DNA of 64,000 bases from Myxococcales bacterium (GTDB taxonomy: Bacteria; Myxococcota_A; Polyangia; Polyangiales; Polyangiaceae), in NCBI GenBank assembly GCA_016712525.1, contig JADJQX010000006.1:682001-746000 (forward strand), in the 5' to 3' direction. A program made the translations under genes and the position numbers. The stretch's first letter is position 1; each line of letters opens with the position of its first letter. Positions 18,229-30,459 of the stretch are shown piece by piece. The notes under the pieces were generated by a model that saw nothing but the letters and a program-made list of their open reading frames with translations, had not been told where the DNA came from and did not search any database.

Positions 18229-19896
18229 ATGTCCCTTCGCCCCATCCTCGAGGTTGCTCACGAGCTCGGTCTCTCCCCGGACGAAGTCCTCCCCTATGGC
18301 CGCGGGAAGGCGAAGATCGAGCTCTCCGCCCTCGCGAAGCCCGCGCGGGGCAAGGGGCGGCTCGTGCTGGTCAGCGCCATCAACCCGACGCCCGCCGGCG
18401 AAGGCAAGACGACCACCTCGATCGCGCTCGCCATGGGCATGCGCAAGCTCGGAAAGAACGCCGTGCTCGCGCTGCGGGAGCCCTCGCTCGGGCCCGTGTT
18501 CGGCGTGAAGGGCGGCGGCACCGGCGGCGGCAAGGCGTCGCTCGTCCCCGCCGAGGACATCAACCTGCACTTCACGGGCGACATCCACGCCATCACCACG
18601 GCCCACAACCTGCTCTCGGCGCTCGTCGACAACGCCATCTACTTCCGCAAGAAGATGCCGAGCGGCGGCACGATCGACTCGCGCACCGTCACCTGGGGCC
18701 GGGCGCTCGACATGAACGACCGCTTCCTTCGAAACGTCGTGGTCGGGCTCGGCGGGAAGAGCCACGGAACGCCGCGCGAGGATCGTTTCGACATCACGGC
18801 GGCCAGCGAAATCATGGCGATCATGGCCCTCGCCAAGGACCACGACGACCTCGAGGCTCGCCTCGGCCGCATCCTCGTCGCACAGGACACCGAGGGCGCC
18901 GCCGTGACGGCGAAGGACGTCGACGCGGCTGCGGCCATGACCGCCGTGCTGAGAGACGCGCTCTCTCCGAACCTCGTGCAGACGGCCGAGGGCGGCCCGG
19001 CCATCGTGCACTGTGGCCCGTTCGCGAACATCGCGCACGGCTGCAACAGCGTGCTCGCGACGCGGCTCGCGATGAGCCTCGGCGACTACGCGATCACCGA
19101 GGCGGGCTTCGGGTTCGATCTCGGCGGCGAGAAGTTCCTCGACGTGAAGTGCCGCGAGGCCGGCATTTTCCCGCGCGCCATCGTGCTCGTCGTCACCCTG
19201 AGGGCCCTCAAGATGCATGGCGGCGCCGAGGTCAAAGTGGCCTCCGAGCCCGACGCCGACAAGCTCGCGAAGGGCATCTCGCACCTCGAGAAGCACCTCG
19301 AGAACGCGCGGTACTTCGGCCTCACGCCGATCGTCGCCGTCAACGCGTTCCCGAACGACACGGACGCCGAGCTCGCGCAGGTCGAAGAGGCCGCGCGCAA
19401 GCTGGGGGCGAGGTTCGCGCGGTCGACGGGCTTCGCTCGAGGTGGCGACGGGGCCCTCGAGCTCGCCAAGGTCGTGTGCGAGGTGGTCGACGCGACCGAC
19501 GCCGCGCCGCCTCCCGCGAAGTATGTGTATGACGCAACCGATTCGGCCGAGGAGAAGATCCGGAAGATCGCCCGCACCGTCTACGGCGCGAAGGACGTGG
19601 CCTTCGCCCCCGCGGCGGAGAAGAGCCTCGAGCGCGCGCGCAAGCTCGGCTACGGCGCCCTGCCGATCTGCATGGCGAAGACCCAGCTCTCCCTGAGCGA
19701 CGATCCGAAGGTCCCGGGGAGGCCCGAGGGCTTCGTGGTGAACGTGCGCGACGTCCGCATCTCCGCCGGCGCCGGGTTCTTGGTGCCGCTGACGGGCGAG
19801 ATGATGACCATGCCGGGGCTACCCAAGGAGCCCGCCGCCAAGGGCGTCAAGCTCCAGAAAGATGGCTCGATCCGAGGGCTCATGCAGAACGACTGA
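18229..19896 (+). CDS. fhs: Formate--tetrahydrofolate ligase
   Basis: This 555-residue enzyme (EC 6.3.4.3) makes 10-formyl-tetrahydrofolate from formate, ATP and THF in the cytoplasm. Its length fits the family. It shows the ATP-binding loop TPAGEGKTTTSIALAMG (about residues 50-66), REPSLGPVFGVKGGGTGGG (about 83-101), the TGDIHAITTAHNLL segment and FGFDLGGEKFLDVKCR (about 292-307). The glycine-rich P-loop is intact. The terminal region ends with the conserved GEMMTMPGLPKEPAAKG. The start is ATG 18229, with no strong ribosome site. Confidence 0.97.
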   Translation: MSLRPILEVAHELGLSPDEVLPYGRGKAKIELSALAKPARGKGRLVLVSAINPTPAGEGKTTTSIALAMGMRKLGKNAVLALREPSLGPVFGVKGGGTGGGKASLVPAEDINLHFTGDIHAITTAHNLLSALVDNAIYFRKKMPSGGTIDSRTVTWGRALDMNDRFLRNVVVGLGGKSHGTPREDRFDITAASEIMAIMALAKDHDDLEARLGRILVAQDTEGAAVTAKDVDAAAAMTAVLRDALSPNLVQTAEGGPAIVHCGPFANIAHGCNSVLATRLAMSLGDYAITEAGFGFDLGGEKFLDVKCREAGIFPRAIVLVVTLRALKMHGGAEVKVASEPDADKLAKGISHLEKHLENARYFGLTPIVAVNAFPNDTDAELAQVEEAARKLGARFARSTGFARGGDGALELAKVVCEVVDATDAAPPPAKYVYDATDSAEEKIRKIARTVYGAKDVAFAPAAEKSLERARKLGYGALPICMAKTQLSLSDDPKVPGRPEGFVVNVRDVRISAGAGFLVPLTGEMMTMPGLPKEPAAKGVKLQKDGSIRGLMQND

Positions 19897-19927
19897 CACG
19901 GGCTCGACGGACGGGCCCAAGGGCCGC

Positions 19928-20875
19928 TCACCCGCTCGGGGGGGCGGCCTGGCTCGCCTGGGGACGCCGGCGTTTGTCCCACGCGTCGAGCACGACGAGC
20001 GCGCCGACGATCGACGCTCCTGCATAAAACCTCGGGCCGAGGCGCTCCTCGGACGGGAACACGAGCGCGGCGAGGGCGAGCGAGTACACGGGCTCGAGGG
20101 CGATCGACAGCGCGACCGTGTACGGCGAAAGCGTGCGTAATACACGGAGTGACCAGAGCCACGGCAGCGCCGTGCAGAAGAGCGCGAGGAACACGAGCCT
20201 CGTCGCGTCGTGGGCCGTGAGCGCCCACGGGGGAACGAACGGGCCCTTCACGAGGAACGTCGCGCCCGTGACGACGAGCGCCGCCGAGAGCTCGACGAAG
20301 GTGACCTTCTCGGCGGGCATCATCTTCGAGAGCCGCCCGTTCCACGTGCCGAACGCCGCGGAGAAGAAGGCCGACACGAGGCCGAGCGCGATGGCCGAGC
20401 GCGGGCTCCCGAGCTCGACCCCGAGGAGCACGGCCACCCCGAAGACCACGAGCACGCCCATGACGAGCTCACGCGGGCGCACGCGGCGCCGGAACACGAG
20501 GGGCTCGAGCAGCGCCGTGAAGAACGTCGTCGTCGAGAGGCTCGTCACGGCGACCGCGATCCCACCGAGCTTGATCGTGCCGTAGAACGCCATCCAGTGG
20601 ATGGCGACGAGCGCGCCGGTCGCGACGAGCTCGAACAGCGTGCGCCTCGGCACCGCGAGGGGGATCCGCTTCTTCCGGAGCAGCACGAGCATGACGCAGG
20701 CGACGATGAGCACCCGGTAGAAGACGAGCACACGGGCCCCGACCTGGATGCTCTTGCCGAGCAGCGCGGTCATGCCCCAGAGGAGGACCGTGGCCTGGAG
20801 GCGGACGTGTGCGGCGAGCGGAGTGAGGCGCGAGCCTTCGTGTGCGGCGTCGGTCGATGCCACTCGGGTCGTCAC
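19928..20875 (-). CDS. EamA/DMT-family transporter
   Basis: This 315-residue membrane protein has about ten hydrophobic helices in two EamA halves (first half VLLWGMTALLGKSIQVGARV ... FYGTIKLGGIAVAVTSLSTT; second half IALGLVSAFFSAAFGTWNGR ... LPWLWSLRVLRTLSPYTVAL, EPVYSLALAALVF). This is the drug/metabolite transporter superfamily; substrate unknown. The GTG start overlaps the TGA stop of the upstream histidine kinase (GTGA, 20872-20875), so the two are probably translationally coupled. It is convergent with fhs. Confidence 0.9.
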   Translation of the reverse strand: MTTRVASTDAAHEGSRLTPLAAHVRLQATVLLWGMTALLGKSIQVGARVLVFYRVLIVACVMLVLLRKKRIPLAVPRRTLFELVATGALVAIHWMAFYGTIKLGGIAVAVTSLSTTTFFTALLEPLVFRRRVRPRELVMGVLVVFGVAVLLGVELGSPRSAIALGLVSAFFSAAFGTWNGRLSKMMPAEKVTFVELSAALVVTGATFLVKGPFVPPWALTAHDATRLVFLALFCTALPWLWSLRVLRTLSPYTVALSIALEPVYSLALAALVFPSEERLGPRFYAGASIVGALVVLDAWDKRRRPQASQAAPPSG

Positions 20876-22986
20876 TCGGCGGCAGGCCGCGACGCTTCGC
20901 CGGGCGGCACGGTGAGCACCGCCTCGGGCGCCGAAGGGAGAATCACGATGAACTTGGTGCCCGAGCCGACCTGCGATTTGACGTCGATCGTGCCGCCCGC
21001 GCTCTGCACGATGCTCTGGCTTATCGCGAGGCCGAGGCCCGTGCCCTTCTGTTTGGTCGTGAAGAACGGCACGAACAGGTCTTTCAGGATCTTCTCGGCG
21101 ATGCCGGGGCCCGTGTCGCGCACGGTGACCTCGACGAAGTCGGGTCCACCTTCGGAGCGTGGGCTCGGCTCCTGGGCGCGGGTCTCGTCCCAGCCGCGGG
21201 GCTTGCGTCGGCGGGCGGTCGTGATCGTGAGCTTGCCGTGCCCGTCCATCGCCTGGATGGCGTTCTGCACCAGGTTGATGAGCACCTGCCGGAGCTGCTC
21301 CGCGTCGATGCGGGCGCGAGGCACGTCGTCGTCGAGTTCGAGGGCGATCTCGAGCGAGGGTTTGTCGCGCGGCGTGAGGATCTGCATCGTGCGACGGATC
21401 GCCGCGTTCACGTCGAGGGGGACGGGGTTTCCGACGCCGGGCCGCGCGTAGTCGAGCACGCTCCCGACCACGCGGTTGAGGCGGTTCGCCTCCTCGAGGA
21501 TGATGCCGACGAACTCGTTCATCATCTCGGAATCACTCGAGTTTTTCGGGATGAGCTCCTCGAGGACTTGGGCGGCTCCCTTGATGGCACCGAGCGGGTT
21601 CTTGACCTCGTGGGCGAGGCCGGCCGCCATGGAGCCGAGGGCCGCGAGGCGGTCGCGGTCTTTGAGCTTGGCGTACGTGCGGGTGTTCGAGAGGGCCACG
21701 CCGATCTGACCGGCCACCGTCTCGAGCAGCGCGATCTCTTCGGGGGTGAACGCGTCGCGCACGCGGGCGTCGTCGACACACAGGAGGCCGACGAGCTCGC
21801 TCCCGTCGCGCACGGCGAGCACGACGCTCGCGCGCAGGTCCCCGAACGTGTCGGCGGCCGCGCGCAGCGGCGCAAGGGCCTCTTTGGTGCGCTCGAGGCG
21901 CTCCAGATCGTCGAGGGCGATCGAGGTGTCGAGCTCACCGAGCAGAGGAGAGATCGAGAGCTCTTCGATGCGCTCCGGAGGGCTCGCGCCGGCGGCGCCC
22001 ACGAGCTTGAAGGCCGTGCCGTCCTCGTCGCGGAGGTAGAGCGCGGAGCCCGTGATTCGGCGCGAACGTTCGAGGCCGCTCATGACCGTCTCGACCATCT
22101 CGCTCACCTCGAGGGAGTGCGCGAGGCGCTTGCGGAGCTCGGTCACGTTCGTCTCGAGGTCGTACCGCTCGCGAAAGACGAACTGGTGGATGCGCTTCTC
22201 GACCTCGGCCTGCAGCGGCTCGAAGAGGACGAGCACGCAGATCGCGGCGAGCACGCCGTTCAGGTACATCGAGCCGAAGCGACCCATGTACTTCATGAAA
22301 AAGTAGAGGAGGCCCGCGATGGCGAACGCGAGGGCCGTCGACACGAGCAAGCGCCCGGAGAGCTCGTACACGTCCGCGAGGCGCTTCGTGCGGAGGGACT
22401 CGGACAGTACGAAGAGGAACACGACCGACAGCACCGCGCCGAGCGGCGGCACGTTCAGGCCCAGGATCGACAAGAGGTCGGCGAGCTGAAACCCCATGGC
22501 GAGCCCGCCGACCCCCGCGAGGAACCTCACCCGATCACGGACGGCCTTCGACGAGCTGCGCCGGCCTCGTTTCCACAGCGACCACAGCGCAGCCGCCAAG
22601 AAGCCGAACACGTAGAGGTACACCGCTCCACGCGTGAGCGACGAGTGCGCGTAAGGCGACACGCAGAGCGCGAGCATCGGCACGCCGACGGCCAGCGCCG
22701 CACGTGGCAGGGTGGGTTTCTCGTCGTCGCCGGGGGGGACGATGGCTTGGAAGAGGTGCACCGCGAACTGGGGCAGGAGCACCGTGAGCACGACGGTGAC
22801 GCGAAACCAGTTCTTGTCCTTCGAGAGGTCGGCGATCGACTGGCTCACGTACCAGAACGCGATCTCGGTCGTGAAGCCCGCGAAGAGCCAGTGGACCGAG
22901 CGCCGCCCGCGCAAGAGCATGGAGAGCGCGATGGCGGCCGCGATGACTCCGCAGAAGAGCGTGGTTCGTGCGCGAAGGTCGTCCAC
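20872..22986 (-). CDS. Membrane sensor histidine kinase with GAF domain
   Basis: The 704-residue kinase has an N-terminal membrane region of about seven to eight helices (residues about 8-230), a GAF-like domain (about 265-430), and a C-terminal transmitter. The phosphoacceptor is His459 in GLAHEVKNPLGAIKGAAQVL; the N box is LINLVQNAIQAMDGHGK, and the G boxes are VRDTGPGIAEK and GTGLGLAISQSIV. No receiver domain is fused and no response regulator gene is adjacent, so its partner is elsewhere. It is coupled (GTGA) to the EamA transporter gene downstream. Confidence 0.93.
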   Translation of the reverse strand: MDDLRARTTLFCGVIAAAIALSMLLRGRRSVHWLFAGFTTEIAFWYVSQSIADLSKDKNWFRVTVVLTVLLPQFAVHLFQAIVPPGDDEKPTLPRAALAVGVPMLALCVSPYAHSSLTRGAVYLYVFGFLAAALWSLWKRGRRSSSKAVRDRVRFLAGVGGLAMGFQLADLLSILGLNVPPLGAVLSVVFLFVLSESLRTKRLADVYELSGRLLVSTALAFAIAGLLYFFMKYMGRFGSMYLNGVLAAICVLVLFEPLQAEVEKRIHQFVFRERYDLETNVTELRKRLAHSLEVSEMVETVMSGLERSRRITGSALYLRDEDGTAFKLVGAAGASPPERIEELSISPLLGELDTSIALDDLERLERTKEALAPLRAAADTFGDLRASVVLAVRDGSELVGLLCVDDARVRDAFTPEEIALLETVAGQIGVALSNTRTYAKLKDRDRLAALGSMAAGLAHEVKNPLGAIKGAAQVLEELIPKNSSDSEMMNEFVGIILEEANRLNRVVGSVLDYARPGVGNPVPLDVNAAIRRTMQILTPRDKPSLEIALELDDDVPRARIDAEQLRQVLINLVQNAIQAMDGHGKLTITTARRRKPRGWDETRAQEPSPRSEGGPDFVEVTVRDTGPGIAEKILKDLFVPFFTTKQKGTGLGLAISQSIVQSAGGTIDVKSQVGSGTKFIVILPSAPEAVLTVPPGEASRPAAE

Positions 22987-23113
22987 CCGAGTGCCTCAGG
23001 GATACCGTTTTGCCCGCGAGAGCGCCACCCGAGGGCGCGTCTTCGAAAGACCACACGCGACGAAGGGCCGAGGAGGGATCGGTCCCGCGTCGCGTGGGGC
23101 TATAAAGTAAAAA

Positions 23114-23401
23114 CTACTTTTTTCCGTCGCCCGGCGAGGGAGGCGTAGCGGGATCGTGCCAGGGCTGCGGCGGGGGCCGCTCGTCGATGCGAAGGTTCTG
23201 TTGGGTCGAGCCCACGTCGCCCATGCCGGCGCGCATGCGAGCGTCCCCACCGAGGCTCGTGGTGCCTTCGGTCTCACCGCCCGTCGCCGACTCTTCCGAC
23301 GTGTCGCCCACGCCCGAGCCTTCGGGGGCCTGCGTCTCTGCGACGCACCCTCCCAGCCAGACCCCGAGCAAACCGACGAAAATCAGACCGAAACGACGCA
23401 T
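23114..23401 (-). CDS. Small acidic lipoprotein
   Basis: The 95-residue product has a signal peptide with lipobox (GLLGVWLGGC before VAE). The mature part is rich in Gly, Glu, Thr and Pro (TSEESATGGETEGTTSLGGD ... PPPQPWHDPATPPSPGDGKK) and looks disordered. ATG 23401 follows the TAA of the sigma-54 activator by one base, so the two form an operon. A weak AAAGTA/TACTTT inverted repeat sits across the stop codon. Confidence 0.75.
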   Translation of the reverse strand: MRRFGLIFVGLLGVWLGGCVAETQAPEGSGVGDTSEESATGGETEGTTSLGGDARMRAGMGDVGSTQQNLRIDERPPPQPWHDPATPPSPGDGKK

Positions 23402-23402
23402 T

Positions 23403-26906
<3,504 letters not shown>

Positions 26907-27461
26907 TTGCGCCACCTTAGCCCACCCTCTCCGGTCGGCAACCCGCCGCGGCCGAGCTCGTGTGCGTGAACGTCGCCATGCCCTCCGCCCAGCACAGCCC
27001 GTGCCACTCGGGAGGGGCACGATTCTTCGTGGAATGCCGGGCGAAGCGCGCCGCCGTGCAAATCCTCACGCCCCGGCGCGTCCGCACGACGCACGGATCG
27101 GAGCGTGTGTTCAGGTGTGGGAGAGCCGGTCGAACGCTCGGGTGCCCTCCTCGCGGGGGGCCGCGGGCCAGGCCGTGGTGCTCGGGTCGACCGACCTCCT
27201 CGTCACGACGCCCGCGCGTTCTTTTCCTCCCCATCAGCGGAGCTACCACTCCGGCGCGCCGTTGATGATAGATGTAGACTGCATGTGTGCGTCGGTGCGA
27301 CGCCCGCGCCCTCTCGCGGTCCGTGGGAAGGCGCCCGTGTCGCACGGTGGCCCGCGATCGCGAGGGTGATAAGCGCCGTGGCCACCCCGGAGCCGATCCT
27401 TCTCGATGTGACACGCGATTCGATCTGTTCGCCGAGCGAGCGCACCCGCTACCGTGGATCC
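26907..27461. other. 555-bp divergent intergenic region
   Basis: This lies between the start of the sigma-54 activator (minus) and the start of the GCC2/GCC3 lipoprotein (plus). Open frames in it have no convincing translation. I looked for a -24/-12 sigma-54 promoter (TGGC ... GC) and saw none I would defend. It should contain the two promoters. Confidence 0.4.
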
Positions 27462-28478
27462 ATGAAGAAGCTCGCCCGCGCGCTCGTTGCAGTCGGCTCC
27501 GTGGTCTCGGCCCTCGTTGCTTGCGCCTCGGATCCGGCGGGCTCCGCGGGGGACGCGGCGGCCCTGCCCGATGCGAGCACACCGGATGCGACGCTGCCCG
27601 AGGAGGTGCCCGACACGGCCGTGCCCGAGGAGGTGCCCGACACGGCCGTGCCCGAGGAGGTGCCCGACGCGACCGTGCCCGACGCGGCCGTACCCGACGC
27701 CGCCGTCGACGCGACCCGGCCCGATGGTGCACCGGACGCGACGACGGATGCCTCGCTCGTCGATGCCGCGGACGGTGCGGCTGGGTGTGGCGCTACCGCC
27801 GCGAGGCTCTGCGCGCTGGGAGAGCGCTGCGGCGCGAACGCGGATTGCGCCGCGCCGAACGTCTGTACGTTGGGGGTGTGCGCGCCGCTTTGTCCACCCG
27901 GCACGTTCATCACCGGGGCTACCTGTCCCCCGTGCCCTCGTGGCCGCTACAGCGACGTCGCAGGGAGCTCGTCGTGCACGGCCTGCCCCGACAACTCGTC
28001 GACCGCGGCCGCCGGGTCGACGTCCGCCGCCGCGTGCGTCCCGTGCGCGATGGGGCAGGTCTCGAGCTCGGCCACGAACTACCAATGCACGTCCTTCGAC
28101 GGCCGCGTCACCTCGGGCTCGGCCGCAGGCCCGGTCGTTCACGCGACCAACGGGGGATGGACCGGCACGGCGAGCTTGTCGGGTGGCTACTACGTCGTGA
28201 CGGGGCGCAAGACCGGGGCCACCCTCAGCATCAGCTGGTCCTCGGCGGGCGCGATCGTGCAGGGGAGCCAGGTGGCAGGGCTCGTTAGGGTCAACTCGAC
28301 CACCGGGGTGTACACGTGGAGCGAGGCCACGGGCTCGCGCCCGACGGTGCTCATCAACTCGTGGGATCCCGTCACCCGCGCGGTTCGACTCACGGCGTCC
28401 GGCGCGCTCATGCGCACGAACGGCGCGCCCCTGCCGAACGCGAGCTTCTCCGCGACCTTCTCGGGCATTCTCCCCTGA
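27462..28478 (+). CDS. Lipoprotein with ephrin-receptor-like (GCC2/GCC3) cysteine repeats
   Basis: The 338-residue product has a lipobox (SVVSALVAC before ASDP). A low-complexity linker follows: Asp/Pro/Glu/Val-rich, with three PEEVPDTAV-type repeats (about 46-72). Then comes a Cys-rich region (about 110-210) containing CPPGTFITGATCPPCPRGRY and SSSCTACPDNSSTAAAG, matching the eukaryote-type GCC2_GCC3/ephrin A2-receptor-like repeat often found in myxobacterial surface proteins. The last 130 residues form a beta-rich domain. It is likely displayed on the cell surface; ligand unknown. Confidence 0.85.
   Translation: MKKLARALVAVGSVVSALVACASDPAGSAGDAAALPDASTPDATLPEEVPDTAVPEEVPDTAVPEEVPDATVPDAAVPDAAVDATRPDGAPDATTDASLVDAADGAAGCGATAARLCALGERCGANADCAAPNVCTLGVCAPLCPPGTFITGATCPPCPRGRYSDVAGSSSCTACPDNSSTAAAGSTSAAACVPCAMGQVSSSATNYQCTSFDGRVTSGSAAGPVVHATNGGWTGTASLSGGYYVVTGRKTGATLSISWSSAGAIVQGSQVAGLVRVNSTTGVYTWSEATGSRPTVLINSWDPVTRAVRLTASGALMRTNGAPLPNASFSATFSGILP
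27597..27677 (+). repeat. 27-bp tandem repeat, three units, coding
   Basis: Units at 27597-27623 and 27624-27650 are identical; the third (27651-27677) differs at two bases. Each encodes PEEVPDTAV (last unit PEEVPDATV). It lies in the linker of the lipoprotein, and the unit length keeps the frame. Confidence 0.9.
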
Positions 28479-28571
28479 CGTGCACGACATCCGCGCGTGC
28501 GCGGTCGGGGTCGGGGTCGGGTGGGCGGCGGTCGTCCGTCCGCGAAGGCCGACTTCGTGTAGCTTCGACGT

Positions 28572-30404
28572 ATGGGGCGTTGGAGCTCGTTGGGGCTGCT
28601 TCTCGTGGCGGTCGTCTTCTCCTGCAATGGCAACGGCGGCGCGGACAAGGTCGGCGGTGGCAAGGGGGGAAAAGGTGGGAAGACCGAGGCGCCCGGGGAG
28701 CCGAGCGCCATCGCCGCTGCTGCTCCGAGCGGCAGCGGCTCGGTCGCCGTGACCGGCAAGGGGCGGCCCGACGGCAAGGCTCGCCCGAACATCCTCTTCG
28801 TGTTGGCCGACGATCAGCGCGCCGACACGCTCGCGTGCATGCCGAAGCTCGGCAAGCTGCTCGCGCGCGGAACGACGTTCAAGAACAACTTCGCCTCGAC
28901 CCCGCTCTGCTGCCCGGGACGATCGTCCATCTTGACCGGCAAATACGCCCACAACCACGGGGTGCTCTCGAACGGAGACATCGAAGACGAGGACGGCAGC
29001 AAATCGCCGGGGGCCATCGACTTCCGGAAGAATGGCAACGAAGCGAAGACGTTCGCCGGATGGCTCCAGCAGAAGGGGTATCGAACCGGGTACTTCGGCA
29101 AGTACTTGAATGCCTACGACAAGATCCTCGAGACCGAGCCCATGCACATCCCGCCCCACTGGGACGAGTGGCGGGCCTTCTCGCATGCCGAGTACTTCGA
29201 CTTCGATCTCATGGAGCGAGGCCTCGGCGAGACCAAAGCGACGCGCCGCTGCTACCTCTCGAACGAGGCCGAGGAGGACCGCGATCGTAAGGGAAATCAC
29301 AAGGGTACGGGCTCCGCGGCCGAGAAGAGCGACAGCGAGGAGAACGCCAAAGGAAAGAAAAAGGGCAAGAAGAAGGAGCGCAAGTGCAAAGGGGTCGCCG
29401 ACGAGGTCGTCCGGAATGGCAAGGAGAACTACTCCACCGACGTCCTCCGCGATCAGGTGATCGGGTTCATTCGTAAGGTGACCCAGGAGGGGAAACCCTG
29501 GATTGCCCACTTCGCGCCGAAGGCCCCACATGGCCCGTTCTTGTCTCCGGCGCGGTACCAGCCCGATCCCGAGGAGGCGAGCTTCTCGAAAGAGGCCCTC
29601 GACCGACTATCGAGCTGCGCGCTCTTCGACTGGAAGGGGCGCCCCCCGAGCTATCTCGAGGCCGACATGACCGACAAGCCGCAGTGGATCCAGGAGTCCA
29701 AGTCGAAGCGTACCGCCGAGGACCGCCTCGACCGCGTGCGGCACATGCAGCTCGCCAGCGTGCTCGCGACCGAGGATGCGGTCGAGGAGATCCTCAAGGT
29801 GCTCGGGGAGCTCGGCGTCGCCGACGAGACGGTCATCGTCTACACGGGCGACAACGGCTTCGCCTGGGGCGAGCACTGGCACACCCACAAGAACTGCGCT
29901 TACGAGGAGTGCATCCGCGTGCCGCTCGTCGTCGTGGATCCGCGCGCGGCGGGCGGGCCACGCACGGTCGACGACTTCACGATGAACGTGGACCTCGCGC
30001 CGACGTTCGCCGCGTGGGCCGGCGCGAGCGTGCCCGAAAAGGTCGACGGTTTGAGCTTCGCGGGGCTCGTGGACGGGAGCGCCAAAGGGCCGTGGCCGCG
30101 CACGGAGGTCCTCTCGGAGTGCTGGGGCCCGGGCACGGCCGGCCGCCCCGACACCCACGCCGCGGTGCGGACCAAGAAGTGGAAATACATCGAGCACTAC
30201 GCCGACGACGCGCGCACCAAGCTCCGCGTGCACGACGGCAGCCCCGAGCGCGAGCTCTACGATCTCGAGAAGGATCCGTTCGAGGTCGACAACCTCCTCC
30301 GGCTCTCCCCCGCGAACCTCGCTCGGACCGGCCACACGAAGGACTTCGTCGACACGACCACCGCCGACCTCGCCGCCAAGCTGAGGGCGCTCGAGGCGAA
30401 ATAG
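28572..30404 (+). CDS. Lipoprotein sulfatase
   Basis: The 610-residue protein has a lipobox (LVAVVFSC before NGN), a Gly/Lys-rich linker, then a sulfatase domain from about residue 73. Metal ligands are in LFVLADDQRADT. The signature is LCCPGRSSILTGKYAHNHG: the first Cys of CCPGR is the candidate for conversion to formylglycine, with Gly where most sulfatases have Ser. Later ligands are in YFGKYLNAYD, FAPKAPHGPF and YTGDNGFAWGEHW. An insert of about 45 residues rich in Lys/Glu (about 235-275, GKKKGKKKERK) interrupts the domain. Substrate unknown; activity would need a formylglycine-generating enzyme encoded elsewhere. Confidence 0.92.
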   Translation: MGRWSSLGLLLVAVVFSCNGNGGADKVGGGKGGKGGKTEAPGEPSAIAAAAPSGSGSVAVTGKGRPDGKARPNILFVLADDQRADTLACMPKLGKLLARGTTFKNNFASTPLCCPGRSSILTGKYAHNHGVLSNGDIEDEDGSKSPGAIDFRKNGNEAKTFAGWLQQKGYRTGYFGKYLNAYDKILETEPMHIPPHWDEWRAFSHAEYFDFDLMERGLGETKATRRCYLSNEAEEDRDRKGNHKGTGSAAEKSDSEENAKGKKKGKKKERKCKGVADEVVRNGKENYSTDVLRDQVIGFIRKVTQEGKPWIAHFAPKAPHGPFLSPARYQPDPEEASFSKEALDRLSSCALFDWKGRPPSYLEADMTDKPQWIQESKSKRTAEDRLDRVRHMQLASVLATEDAVEEILKVLGELGVADETVIVYTGDNGFAWGEHWHTHKNCAYEECIRVPLVVVDPRAAGGPRTVDDFTMNVDLAPTFAAWAGASVPEKVDGLSFAGLVDGSAKGPWPRTEVLSECWGPGTAGRPDTHAAVRTKKWKYIEHYADDARTKLRVHDGSPERELYDLEKDPFEVDNLLRLSPANLARTGHTKDFVDTTTADLAAKLRALEAK

Positions 30405-30459
30405 CCAGCGAGCGTGGGTCCCCGAAGCGGACCTCGACACCACGGGTCGGGGCGTGGGC

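Noticed and set aside
20842..23148. A 768-codon plus-strand frame opposite the histidine kinase
   Set aside because: His/Glu/Arg-rich low-complexity translation with no motif; the minus strand encodes all kinase boxes.
27105..27461. Extending the 27462 lipoprotein gene upstream in frame
   Set aside because: The added residues are Arg/Gly-rich and would bury the signal peptide.
27597..27677. Considered as a CRISPR or regulatory repeat array
   Set aside because: Units are contiguous without spacers, keep the reading frame, and encode a lipoprotein linker.
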